Assembly (NCBI GenBank): GCA_947496705.1
Contig: CANMDW010000009.1
Coordinates: forward strand, 105,285 to 169,284
Direction of reading: 5' to 3'
Length of the DNA: 64,000 nucleotides
Source of the DNA: an uncultured Aquimarina sp.
Lineage (GTDB): Bacteria > Bacteroidota > Bacteroidia > Flavobacteriales > Flavobacteriaceae
The notes beneath the pieces are model-generated. The model was given only the letters and a program-made list of their open reading frames with translations, made no database searches and was not told where the DNA came from. A program made the translations under genes and the position numbers. Positions 30,598-39,670 of this stretch are shown piece after piece. Position 1 is the first letter of the stretch, and every line of letters starts with the position of its first letter.

Positions 30598-31731
30598 ATG
30601 AAAAAACTGAATCTTTTATTCTTAGCCCTCATTACATTAGCTTTACAAAGCTGTAACGAAAAATATCCCGAGCTACAAGATGGGATATATGCAGAAATCA
30701 TCACAAATAAAGGTACAACGGTAGCCAAACTATATCATGATCTCACTCCTATGACAGTTGCCAATTTTGTGTCTTTGGCAGAAGGCACAAATACCATGGT
30801 AGATAGCTCATATCAAGAAAAAAAATACTATAACGGGGTCATTTTTCACAGGGTGATCAAAGATTTTATGATCCAAACCGGCGATCCTCTTGGTACAGGT
30901 GCAGGCGATCCTGGATATAAATTTCCAGATGAGATCGTCGACTCACTTTCACATAAGTCAAAAGGATTTTTATCTATGGCCAATTCTGGACCAGATACCA
31001 ATGGCAGTCAATTTTTTATTACACTAAAAGAAACACCCTGGTTAAACGGAAAACATACTATTTTTGGAGAAATTGTTGTTGGGCAGGATGTTGTCGACAG
31101 TATCGGAACCACAAAAACGGCTCAGGGAGACAAACCAGAAGAGGAAATAAAAATGCTGGAAGTGAATATCATTCGCAAAGGTTCTGACGCAAAAAAATTT
31201 GATACAAAAACTGCTTTTACAGATAAACTTAAAGTTCTCGAAGAAGAAAAAGCAGAAAAAGAACGTATAGAAAAAGAAAGAAACGAAGCAATCGCTACTA
31301 AGTTTAATGAATTAAAAGCAACAGCCACCAAATTAGAAAGCGGACTGGAAATTGCGTTTATTAACCAGGGAAATGGAGAAAAACCTAAAGTAGTAGATAC
31401 GGTGAATGTATATTATGCCGGATATTTTGCAGATGGAAAGGTTTTTGACACCAATATTGCCGAAAAAGCAAAAGAACTTGGGGTTTATGACGAACGCAGA
31501 GCTGCAGACCCAAGAGGGTATGCTCCTATGCCTATGCCCTATTCTCCCGAAGCCAGAATGATTCCCGGTTTTAAAGAAGGAGCACAAAAAATGAAAATAG
31601 GAGATAAAGCCGTACTGTTCATTCCTGCACATTTGGCCTATGGAGAGCGGGGTGGCGGCCCAATACCACCCAATACCGATCTAATCTTTGAGCTAGAATT
31701 GGTAAGTATACTGGGTAAAGAAAATAAATAA
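30598..31731 (+). CDS. Peptidyl-prolyl isomerase, cyclophilin plus FKBP domains
   Basis: FHRVIKDFMIQTGDPLGTGAGDPGYKF; C-terminal FKBP IPAHLAYGERGGGPIPPNTDLIFELELV. Confidence 0.9.
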   Translation: MKKLNLLFLALITLALQSCNEKYPELQDGIYAEIITNKGTTVAKLYHDLTPMTVANFVSLAEGTNTMVDSSYQEKKYYNGVIFHRVIKDFMIQTGDPLGTGAGDPGYKFPDEIVDSLSHKSKGFLSMANSGPDTNGSQFFITLKETPWLNGKHTIFGEIVVGQDVVDSIGTTKTAQGDKPEEEIKMLEVNIIRKGSDAKKFDTKTAFTDKLKVLEEEKAEKERIEKERNEAIATKFNELKATATKLESGLEIAFINQGNGEKPKVVDTVNVYYAGYFADGKVFDTNIAEKAKELGVYDERRAADPRGYAPMPMPYSPEARMIPGFKEGAQKMKIGDKAVLFIPAHLAYGERGGGPIPPNTDLIFELELVSILGKENK

Positions 31732-31735
31732 CTTG

Positions 31736-31794
31736 TAGTATTACATACAAAAAACATCCCGGTGATCCCGGGATGTTTTTTGTATGTAATACTA
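31736..31794. terminator. Bidirectional terminator, perfect 27-bp stem
   Basis: tagtattacatacaaaaaacatcccgg - tgatc - ccgggatgttttttgtatgtaatacta between convergent genes. Confidence 0.85.
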
Positions 31795-31819
31795 TTTTTT
31801 CTTTTTAGTATTTATACCA

Positions 31820-32155
31820 TTACAAAATCGTTCGTGGATTTCGGTATTTATCTTTTGCATCAGAATTATTATAATGCAGGTCACACAAGGTCGTTTCCCA
31901 ACCATCAACAATAGCGTATCCGCCACTTTTTCCACATATTTCGCATATTTTTTTACTCATGTAATTCACATTGTCTACCAGCTCTTCAAAAAGTTTATTT
32001 TCGCCGTCATATCTAATTTCTAATCCTCCCCATTTTTGAAAAACTTCGGTTATTTCAATATCTGCAGGGATATTATCATACACAATATCAACCAGTGTTA
32101 GCCAGCCATCACCACAAGTCTCTTTAATTCCTTTTCTGGCAGTTTCTTTGTTCAT
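31820..32155 (-). CDS. Hypothetical protein with CxxC...CxxH zinc-ribbon-like C-terminus
   Basis: KICEICGKSGGYAIVDGWETTLCDLHY. Confidence 0.65.
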   Translation of the reverse strand: MNKETARKGIKETCGDGWLTLVDIVYDNIPADIEITEVFQKWGGLEIRYDGENKLFEELVDNVNYMSKKICEICGKSGGYAIVDGWETTLCDLHYNNSDAKDKYRNPRTIL

Positions 32156-32193
32156 TATTTTCTACGTTTTTTTCTTTGCTATGTGACCTTGAA

Positions 32194-32643
32194 TTATTCT
32201 ACAATTCTAATGTATTTTTCTATTATGTTACGTTTAATATTAGCTTCTTTTACTTCTTCTAGTCCAAATTGAATAAGTGTATCCCCTTTTATTTCAATAG
32301 TAAATGGGAAGCTGTGACCTCTTATTACTTCTACACTTGTATAATTCAATGTTTCTATATATGTATTACCTTTTAAGGTATAGGTACCGCCTCCAGCATA
32401 AAAGCCATTAATATCGCTATGGTCTTGATTGAAAAACGCAAAGTGATTTTTGTTAATAATCTTCACAAAATCAGCTGTTGTTAAATCCTTAATTTCAAGA
32501 GAATCATTTTCCCGAATTTCTCCGTATATCATTTTCCAGGTTCCTATTAGTTCACTAACATCTTTTGATGATGAATTCGTTTTTTCTGCATCACAGGAAC
32601 CAAACATTAAAGTGAGGATAGATAAAATCGTAATTTTTTTCAT
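32194..32643 (-). CDS. Putative lipoprotein
   Basis: Signal peptide with FGSC lipobox; SELIGTWKMIYGEIR. Confidence 0.7.
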   Translation of the reverse strand: MKKITILSILTLMFGSCDAEKTNSSSKDVSELIGTWKMIYGEIRENDSLEIKDLTTADFVKIINKNHFAFFNQDHSDINGFYAGGGTYTLKGNTYIETLNYTSVEVIRGHSFPFTIEIKGDTLIQFGLEEVKEANIKRNIIEKYIRIVE

Positions 32644-32708
32644 ATTCGAGAATTACTAGTTGTTTTTGTTCAGATAATAATTTACTTTATTTGCTGGTAA
32701 CTATACTA

Positions 32709-33338
32709 TTAATTATTGGTTCTCTTTACCATCGATAGCATCAAACCACTAAAGATTAATAAAGTTCCGATAATTCTATTCTGTAAATGGATTTTCTCCC
32801 GATCTTCGAGATACTTTTTTAATCCGGATGCAAATTTAACATATAGTAATAGGCAAATCCCATCGATTGCCAAATATGTAATTCCGAGAACAGCAACTTG
32901 TGGTACAAATGCCAAATTCTGGTCAATAAATAATGGGAAAAGAGCTGCAAAAAACACAATTGCTTTAGGATTTGATGCCGACATAAAAAAGCCTTCACTA
33001 TAGAGTTTAAAAAAGCTTTTTTTTTGATTTTTTTTATTAAATTCTCCAACTTTGGGAACTGAAATTATTTTCATCACTCCCATATATAGTAAATACCCAA
33101 CTCCAACCCATTTTATAAGGCTAAAAATTTCTCCTGAAGAAATTACTATGGATGCCAAACCCAAAGAGGATAAAGCTATTTGTAAAGAGTTTGCCGACAG
33201 ATCTCCCAATATGGTTCCAATTGTTTTTTTTGCTCCATAACTCATACTATTGGCCGATGCCAGTAATACACTTGGCCCCGGAGTCACTCCAATTACTAAA
33301 ACTGTCCCGATAAAAGAAATCCAAAGTGTTGTATTCAT
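32709..33338 (-). CDS. LysE family amino-acid exporter/translocator
   Basis: VIGVTPGPSVLLASANSMSYGAKKT; start trimmed to MNTTLW because the longer ORF begins inside an inverted repeat. Confidence 0.88.
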   Translation of the reverse strand: MNTTLWISFIGTVLVIGVTPGPSVLLASANSMSYGAKKTIGTILGDLSANSLQIALSSLGLASIVISSGEIFSLIKWVGVGYLLYMGVMKIISVPKVGEFNKKNQKKSFFKLYSEGFFMSASNPKAIVFFAALFPLFIDQNLAFVPQVAVLGITYLAIDGICLLLYVKFASGLKKYLEDREKIHLQNRIIGTLLIFSGLMLSMVKRTNN

Positions 33339-33361
33339 ATTGATTGGTTTTTGGTTATTAA

Positions 33362-33421
33362 ATACTGAACTCATTTGAAGTTTTCATTCTGGGCTGCAAA
33401 AACTTCAAATGAGTTCAGTAT
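33362..33421. repeat. Perfect 23-bp inverted repeat, minimal member of the GAACTCAT family
   Basis: atactgaactcatttgaagtttt - cattctgggctgca - aaaacttcaaatgagttcagtat. Confidence 0.8.
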
Positions 33422-33503
33422 ATAAAAGTACACATATTTCATTTATACATGTTTTTCTATTGAAACCTAAAATACTTATGCATAAAAAGTTTCTTTCTAT
33501 ATA

Positions 33504-33664
33504 GTGTCTGGTCGGAAATAGGCGGTTTTTATAATTTGAATTATTTTTGATGGGATTTTAATTTTCTTTTTTGATGCAGATGCCTTAGCATCAGGCGATA
33601 AAAAACAAATAAAAATAGCGCAAAAAGAAACAAATTTAATAGCGATATATTTCCGACCAGACAC
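33504..33664. mobile_element. 161-bp MITE-like element copy B
   Basis: About 96% identical by eye to copy A, same length; flanked by direct TATATA duplications. Confidence 0.87.
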
Positions 33665-33869
33665 TATATAAAGAAAGAAAAACAAATACGCGCAGACTCT
33701 CGCCCTACAAAGCTACTATCCCTCGATAAATCAACAACTCCTTTTACATTTTTTTGCGGGTTTCAACAATCACGCACATTTTTTGAAAAAAAATTTACCC
33801 AGTTTCAAAAAATGAAACTCCCATATCCTATCCTTGCAAGATAAAAACATAAACATTATGAAAAATATG

Positions 33870-34361
33870 CATCTACAACATCTAGCAGACCCCTGGCAAT
33901 ACAAATTGTAGTATCAGGCATTTTGGAAAAGAAGTTGCAATAAAAAATTGAGTATCTGATACTTTGGCAAAGAAATTGTAGCGAAAAATTGTGTTTCTGG
34001 TTTCCAGGAAAGAGCATTGCAATGAAAAATGAAGTATTGCACGTGCCGGAAAGAAGATTGCAACAAAACCTTGAGTATCTCAAGTGCCGGAAAGAAGATT
34101 GCAACAAAACCTTGAGTATCTCAAGTGCCGGAAAGAAGATTGCAACAAAACCTTGAGTATCTCAAGTGCCGGAAAGAAGATTGCAACGAAACCTTGAGTA
34201 TCTCACGTGCCGGAAAGAAGATTGCAACAAAACCTTGAGTATCTCACGTGCCGGAAAGAAGGTTGCAATGAAACCTTGAGTATCTCACGTGCCGGAAAGA
34301 AAGTTGCAACAAAACCTTGAGTATCTGGTACCAAATAACAAAAAACGCAATGCAACACTCT
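33870..34361 (+). repeat. 41-bp direct tandem-repeat array, about 7 near-identical core units plus degenerate flanking units in phase
   Basis: Consensus GTATCTCAMGTGCCGGAAAGAAGATTGCAACAAAACCTTGA; unit starts 33911, 33952, 33993, 34034, 34075, 34116, 34157, 34198, 34239, 34280, 34321. Confidence 0.95.
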
Positions 34362-34402
34362 TTTAAAAAACATAAGAATTTAATTTTAAAAACAATTATA
34401 TT

Positions 34403-35134
34403 ATGCAAAACATTAAAAACATTGGGTTAACCAAAACCACACACGCCGAGTTATCAGAACTCACCAGTAATTACCTCTCCACTATTGAAACGCAACTGCC
34501 ACAAAATTCTTTTTTGATGGATATTGTAGCCTTCATCCGGCCAAAACTCAGTAATTTGTATGCTGCGTTGGCCGCTATAAGGATTAATAGTTTAGTGGAA
34601 GAAGCGTTTGAGCTCGATCAAATTAGAGATAACGCTTTTATTGTATTCAGAGATATGATCCAGGCCTATGAAAAGACAGACGACCCCAAAGAACAAGAAG
34701 CCTATAAACAATTGTGGGCAGTCATCGAAAAAACAGGCACTCGGTTATATGGCGAGGGCTATATCGAACAATCGGGTAGGCTGAAAACTCTTTTTTCGGA
34801 AATGGATAAAGCAGATAAAAAAGCAGCTATAGCTACATTAGGCATTGAACAACGTTATGAAAAGCTAAAAATAGCTGAACAAAACTTCAAAAAAACATAT
34901 AACGAACGCCTGGAAGAAGATGCCAGGAAAAATTACCCTACCGTAAAGAAAAGCCGTGCTGCTTTGACTCCGCTGGTGAATGACCTGATTCCTGTATTGC
35001 GTTATATAGTACGCACTGCCGATAAGGATACCGATCTAAGCTGGGCAGCCCTGATCAATGAACAAACCGACAAGGTCATGGCGCAAGTGGCTGCAAGAAG
35101 AACCCGAAAAGAAAACGGGGAAGAAGAAGAGTAA
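34403..35134 (+). CDS. DUF6261-like protein downstream of tandem-repeat array
   Basis: 243 aa helical, highly charged; family assignment by recognition only. Confidence 0.7.
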   Translation: MQNIKNIGLTKTTHAELSELTSNYLSTIETQLPQNSFLMDIVAFIRPKLSNLYAALAAIRINSLVEEAFELDQIRDNAFIVFRDMIQAYEKTDDPKEQEAYKQLWAVIEKTGTRLYGEGYIEQSGRLKTLFSEMDKADKKAAIATLGIEQRYEKLKIAEQNFKKTYNERLEEDARKNYPTVKKSRAALTPLVNDLIPVLRYIVRTADKDTDLSWAALINEQTDKVMAQVAARRTRKENGEEEE

Positions 35135-35151
35135 GCTATTGAAGTTTAAAC

Positions 35152-35186
35152 AGACCCCAAAGATAAACACAGTATCTTTGGGGTCT
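35152..35186 (+). terminator. Rho-independent terminator of the DUF6261-like gene
   Basis: agaccccaaagata - aacacag - tatctttggggtct perfect 14-bp stem. Confidence 0.8.
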
Positions 35187-35392
35187 TTACTATTTTAGTT
35201 TCTCCTCCAGAATTTCATTTACAAATTTCCAACCCTAAAAAAGACTATTCTTAGGCCAAAAATTGCTTTTTGGGTTGCTCTTTTTTGGTTCCCTTTAGGG
35301 ATTAGGGTAAAGCAAAAAAATTGTTCTTTTACATAAAAATGATAGTGCACTGCTTGCAGCGGAAAACATCTTCTTCGTTATCGGTAACTCAT

Positions 35393-35645
35393 TCAATCCT
35401 TTTGCATCTTCCAGTTTGGGGCATATATTTCCTGAACTTCTTCATGGTCGGAGGGAAATTTTTCTTTTCCCTGTAACGTCTGAAATGTTAAAATAAATTT
35501 AGTCCCGGTTTTAAGGAAGTAAATTTTACTTTTACTAGAATCCATCCCTTCTCTATACTTAATACTGGTTTTGTCTAGTATGCTGGTAACATGCTACAAA
35601 CCCACATCTTTTTTAAATACTACGATCAATTCTATGGTATCTGTT
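35393..35645 (-). pseudogene. Decayed coding segment with internal in-frame stop
   Basis: Minus-strand reading TDTIELIVVFKKDVGL*HVTSILDKTSIKYREGMDSSKSKIYFLKTGTKFILTFQTLQGKEKFPSDHEEVQEIYAPNWKMQKD*. Confidence 0.5.
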
Positions 35646-35767
35646 TGCTATTTTTATTTTGGTTATCTCCTGCATTTGCATAAGACAGTATGAACAATAC
35701 TACACTATCATTGTAAGAAGCCATTTTTTTATCATATATAAACTATTTATTAAAGTGCCGAATGTGG

Positions 35768-36409
35768 TTACAATTCGTCAAAATATAAAAAATACTCTTC
35801 CATTTCTACTTCGGCATTGCCGCAGTCTGCATATGCATTCGGTTGGTTGGCGATATCGTCAACCGACTTTTCACCCGTTTCTTCATCTATCATTTTTTCG
35901 AGACAACGAATGGGTGTTTTATGGCAATAATAATAACGATATTGTGCAATGCTCTGCGGATTGCCTTCTGCCCACCAATTGGTTTTATGATCGTATTTAT
36001 ACACAAAAAACAGCTCCTTCTGATGTATATAATACTCTGTTACATTTTCAAAGGAACTTTCGGCGATGTCGGCTTCTATTTTTTTAATGAATTTAATATC
36101 CCCTTTAGCATCTTTATACACATAAGTATACTGCCCTGCAGTGCCTTGAAGCGTATCTTTTTTATACACATACAATTCATCAGAATAGGGTTCTTCTCCG
36201 CTTAGATGTTTTGCCCCGTCTTTGGGCACCAAAAGTTCTTCTCCATTTAAAGTTTCCCATAACTCATATACTTCATACTTTTTGATATTGTTGCTAATGG
36301 CTGTAAATTCTTTTCGTATCCAATGAATTCTTGCATCAATATCAGGACATGCCTCTGCTTCCTCCTGTGCGATGAGCGGCGTATAAACCAATACAAAAAC
36401 TCCTGTCAT
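35768..36409 (-). CDS. Hypothetical secreted protein
   Basis: Internal Met followed by a signal peptide MTGVFVLVYTPLIAQ; upstream 68 codons of the ORF look non-native. Confidence 0.6.
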   Translation of the reverse strand: MTGVFVLVYTPLIAQEEAEACPDIDARIHWIRKEFTAISNNIKKYEVYELWETLNGEELLVPKDGAKHLSGEEPYSDELYVYKKDTLQGTAGQYTYVYKDAKGDIKFIKKIEADIAESSFENVTEYYIHQKELFFVYKYDHKTNWWAEGNPQSIAQYRYYYCHKTPIRCLEKMIDEETGEKSVDDIANQPNAYADCGNAEVEMEEYFLYFDEL

Positions 36410-36710
36410 AATTTTTAAAACGTTTTCTTTTTGCCATAAGCTTGCATATGAAAGTACTTTAGTGATGTTATGCAACAGTTCCAAAGATCTTTTAAATATC
36501 AAATCGCTATTTATTTGACTCCATTTACTTTTATCAGTACTCCCGATGCATAAGGGTCCTTTCTGTACTTCGATTAATCGTTGAATCATATATTCGGTCA
36601 GGTTTTTTGCCATAATATTACCATTGAGTAGTTATAAAAGTACACAAATTTAGCGTTTGTACTTATGCAGCCACTTAGGATACGTTTGGCTATCCTGGCG
36701 AAAGAAAACG

Positions 36711-38171
36711 TTATTTCTTCGGAATCTCCTTTAAAATCTCCTGTACAAACGCCCAATACTTCTGTACAGAAGAAATGCTGGCCCGCTCATCGGGTGAATG
36801 TGCCCCCAGGATCGTTGGCCCAAAAGAGATCATATCCATCTCGGGATAATTTTGCCCCAGGATACCACATTCGAGCCCTGCATGGCAGGCAGCTACGTGT
36901 GCTTTTTCTCCATTGAGTTTTTCATATAAGGCATCCATCACTTTCAGGATAGGTGAATTCATATTGGGCGCCCAACCGGGGTAATCTCCGCTGGTCGTTA
37001 CTTCGCAACCTATTAATTCAAAAGTAGCCCTCAATTTGTTCACCAAATCCATTTTGGAAGTCTCGACACTGCTTCGTGTTAAACACTCGATAGTGATCTC
37101 TCCAACCCCAATGGTTACTTTGGCTATATTATTTGATGTTTCTACCAGATCAGGTATCGATGTACTCATCGTATACACACCATTATGCGCTGCATACAGG
37201 GCTTTTACAACACCTTCTTGTACTCCCAGTTCCATTACACTTTCCGGAGTGTTGGTTTTTTTGACTTCAATCGTTAGATCGGGATCAACGATAGAAAGTT
37301 CGTTTCGAATCGTTTTGGCCAATGCTTCCATTTCAAATTCAAAAGCTTCGGCCTGTACCGTATCTACCACAATGGTCGCAAAGCTTTCTCTGGGGATGGC
37401 ATTGCGCAGGCTTCCTCCTTTAATTTCATGTATTTGCAGCCCATAATTTTCGAAACCATCAAACAATAACCGATTCATAATCTTATTGGCATTGCCCAAC
37501 CCTTTATGAATATCCATGCCAGAGTGTCCTCCATTAAGTCCTGTCACCGAAATGGTATACCCAACTTTACCCTGGGTAACTGCCTCTTCTTTGTAGGCTC
37601 GCTTTGCAGTAACATCAATACCCCCGGCGCAGCCTACTCCAATCTCATCATCTTCTTCGGTATCCAGGTTTAATAAGATATCCCCTTGTAACCAACCTGC
37701 TTCCAGCCCTTTGGCTCCGGTCATTCCGGTTTCTTCATCGATCGTAAACAAAGCTTCAATAGCAGGGTGTTCTAAATCATTAGACTCCAGAATCGCCATG
37801 ATGGTGGCTACTCCCAGGCCATTATCTGCCCCCAATGTGGTTCCTTTGGCTCTTACCCAATCACTATCAATATACATTTCGATACCTTGTGTATCAAAAT
37901 CAAAAGAGGTATCGGCATTCTTTTGGTGCACCATATCCAGATGCGACTGCATCACTATGGTTTTTCGGTTCTCCATACCCGGCGTAGCTGGCTTTTTGAT
38001 CAATACATTACCGGTCTTGTCGATTTCGGTAACCAACCCCAGCGACGTGCCAAAATCTTTCATAAAGGCAATTACCCGTTCTTCTTTTTTTGAGGGTCTT
38101 GGTACTGCATTAAGGTCTGCAAATTTATTCCAAAGGGCTTTAGGCTCTAGTGTTCTTATTTCTGAATTCAT
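36711..38171 (-). CDS. pepD: Aminoacyl-histidine dipeptidase (Xaa-His dipeptidase)
   Basis: MQSHLDMVHQKN; GTTLGADNGLGVA; TIDEETGMTGAKGL; NLDTEEDDEIGVGCAGG. Confidence 0.93.
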   Translation of the reverse strand: MNSEIRTLEPKALWNKFADLNAVPRPSKKEERVIAFMKDFGTSLGLVTEIDKTGNVLIKKPATPGMENRKTIVMQSHLDMVHQKNADTSFDFDTQGIEMYIDSDWVRAKGTTLGADNGLGVATIMAILESNDLEHPAIEALFTIDEETGMTGAKGLEAGWLQGDILLNLDTEEDDEIGVGCAGGIDVTAKRAYKEEAVTQGKVGYTISVTGLNGGHSGMDIHKGLGNANKIMNRLLFDGFENYGLQIHEIKGGSLRNAIPRESFATIVVDTVQAEAFEFEMEALAKTIRNELSIVDPDLTIEVKKTNTPESVMELGVQEGVVKALYAAHNGVYTMSTSIPDLVETSNNIAKVTIGVGEITIECLTRSSVETSKMDLVNKLRATFELIGCEVTTSGDYPGWAPNMNSPILKVMDALYEKLNGEKAHVAACHAGLECGILGQNYPEMDMISFGPTILGAHSPDERASISSVQKYWAFVQEILKEIPKK

Positions 38172-38495
38172 ATGTGTTATTGAGTAGTTACTATTATTTA
38201 TCGCAAAGTTTGCATAAACTACCTGACAAAAGTCTCAATTTTGAGTTAAGCATCAAAGCTTCGGCGTAACAAAGTTATGAATTAGTTTATTTTAAAACCT
38301 CATCGCATCCTGCATGGCAATTGGTTGCTATGAGCTCATATCTTTTTAATGAATAATATGAAAAAAGGGAATCGTCAAACCCTACCCCAAACCTCAAACC
38401 TCAATCCTCAATCCTCAAACACTCACCCCTCTGTCTCGTCCTAAAAAATTCTAAATTCTACCTGCATAACCCAGAATTGTAGATATCTTTACACA

Positions 38496-39575
38496 ATGCA
38501 ACCCAAAACAAAACTATATCTTACTATACTTCTACCGGTTCAGATTATATTGATTCAGATCATTTCTTTTTTTCCTGAATTTATTGAACGGTTTTATAGC
38601 AATGGCTTTTTTGTATATACTTCTAAAGTGCTGCGCTATGTATTTGGTTGGTTGCCTTTCTCTTTTGGTGATCTGCTGTATTCGGTATTGATCATTATGT
38701 TGATACGTTTTTTGATCAGGAAGGTGTTTCGGAAAAATATACTATGGAAAGAAGTGTTATTGGATATGGGGGCGACACTATCTGTTGTCTATGCCAGTTT
38801 TCATATCCTTTGGGGAATGAATTATTATCGATTACCACTTCATGAAATTTTAAAAATCGATGATGAATACACTGAAGCAGAATTGATCAAGGTTTCAGAA
38901 AAGTTAATTACACAAGCCAATACATTACATTCAAAACTAGAACCTAATGATTCCCTGTCTATTCAAATTCCATATTCAAAGGAAGCAGTCTTTCAAAAGA
39001 CGGTTCCTGCCTATGATCAATTAAAAAGCATATTCCCCTGGTTGCATTATCATCCAAAGAGTATAAAAAAATCTATTTTAAGCCTTCCTCTCACCTATAT
39101 GGGTTTTAGCGGATATTTAAATCCTATTACCAATGAAGCTCAGGTAAATGGATTAATCCTTACTTATAAAATGCCTACCACCAGTTGCCATGAACAAGCA
39201 CACCAACTGGGCTTTGCCAAAGAAAATGAAGCTAATTTTATTGCCGCAATAACCACTATGAATTATGATGATCTGTATTTTAATTATAGCGGAGCTACTT
39301 TTGCCTTAAAGTTTTGCCTTAACGATCTTTATCTGCGTAACGAAGAAAAAGCAATCTGCCTTATTGAAGAATTAAGGCCCGGTATCAGAAAAAACTACCG
39401 TGAAGTAAATGAATTCTGGGAATCGTATGAAAATCCCCTGGAACCAATTTTCAAGAGCACCTACGACAGTTACCTAAAAGCCAATAACCAACCCGATGGT
39501 ATGGATACCTATAGTTATGTGGTAGCACTATTGGTAAATTATTATAAAGCGAACCCAATCGCACATCGGGAATAG
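38496..39575 (+). CDS. DUF3810 domain-containing membrane protein
   Basis: Three N-terminal TMs; TTSCHEQAHQLGFAKENEANFIA metalloprotease-like motif. Confidence 0.83.
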   Translation: MQPKTKLYLTILLPVQIILIQIISFFPEFIERFYSNGFFVYTSKVLRYVFGWLPFSFGDLLYSVLIIMLIRFLIRKVFRKNILWKEVLLDMGATLSVVYASFHILWGMNYYRLPLHEILKIDDEYTEAELIKVSEKLITQANTLHSKLEPNDSLSIQIPYSKEAVFQKTVPAYDQLKSIFPWLHYHPKSIKKSILSLPLTYMGFSGYLNPITNEAQVNGLILTYKMPTTSCHEQAHQLGFAKENEANFIAAITTMNYDDLYFNYSGATFALKFCLNDLYLRNEEKAICLIEELRPGIRKNYREVNEFWESYENPLEPIFKSTYDSYLKANNQPDGMDTYSYVVALLVNYYKANPIAHRE

Positions 39576-39670
39576 CGTTTTGGGATTGTTAAATAATTAT
39601 TAATTAATAAACTCTTTCTAAAGCAACTGCTATCTTTAAAACCAATTCAAAAACTTTACGCTCAACTCAA

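Noticed and set aside
33497-33685. 62-aa minus-strand ORF
   Set aside because: Lies within the 161-bp element; its start and end include the inverted termini, so it is not a gene.
33856-34107. 83-aa minus-strand ORF across the 5' part of the tandem repeats
   Set aside because: It merely reads through degenerate repeats; the 41-bp period rotates frames and the frame does not continue through the core array.
34198-34320. CACGTG within the repeats as parS sites for ParB
   Set aside because: parS needs an extended palindrome such as TGTTTCACGTGAAACA; here the flanks are TATCTCACGTGCCGG.
33870-34361. CRISPR array
   Set aside because: Units are directly contiguous with no unique spacers, and no cas genes are present in the window.
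35659-36087. 142-aa plus-strand ORF
   Set aside because: Antisense to 35768-36409, Cys/Phe-rich composition typical of antisense frames.
38380-38389. Additional GGGGTAGGG-like ECF motif (minus strand)
   Set aside because: The sequence continues gggtagggtt, not ...gggta, and no CGTT lies 14 nt downstream.
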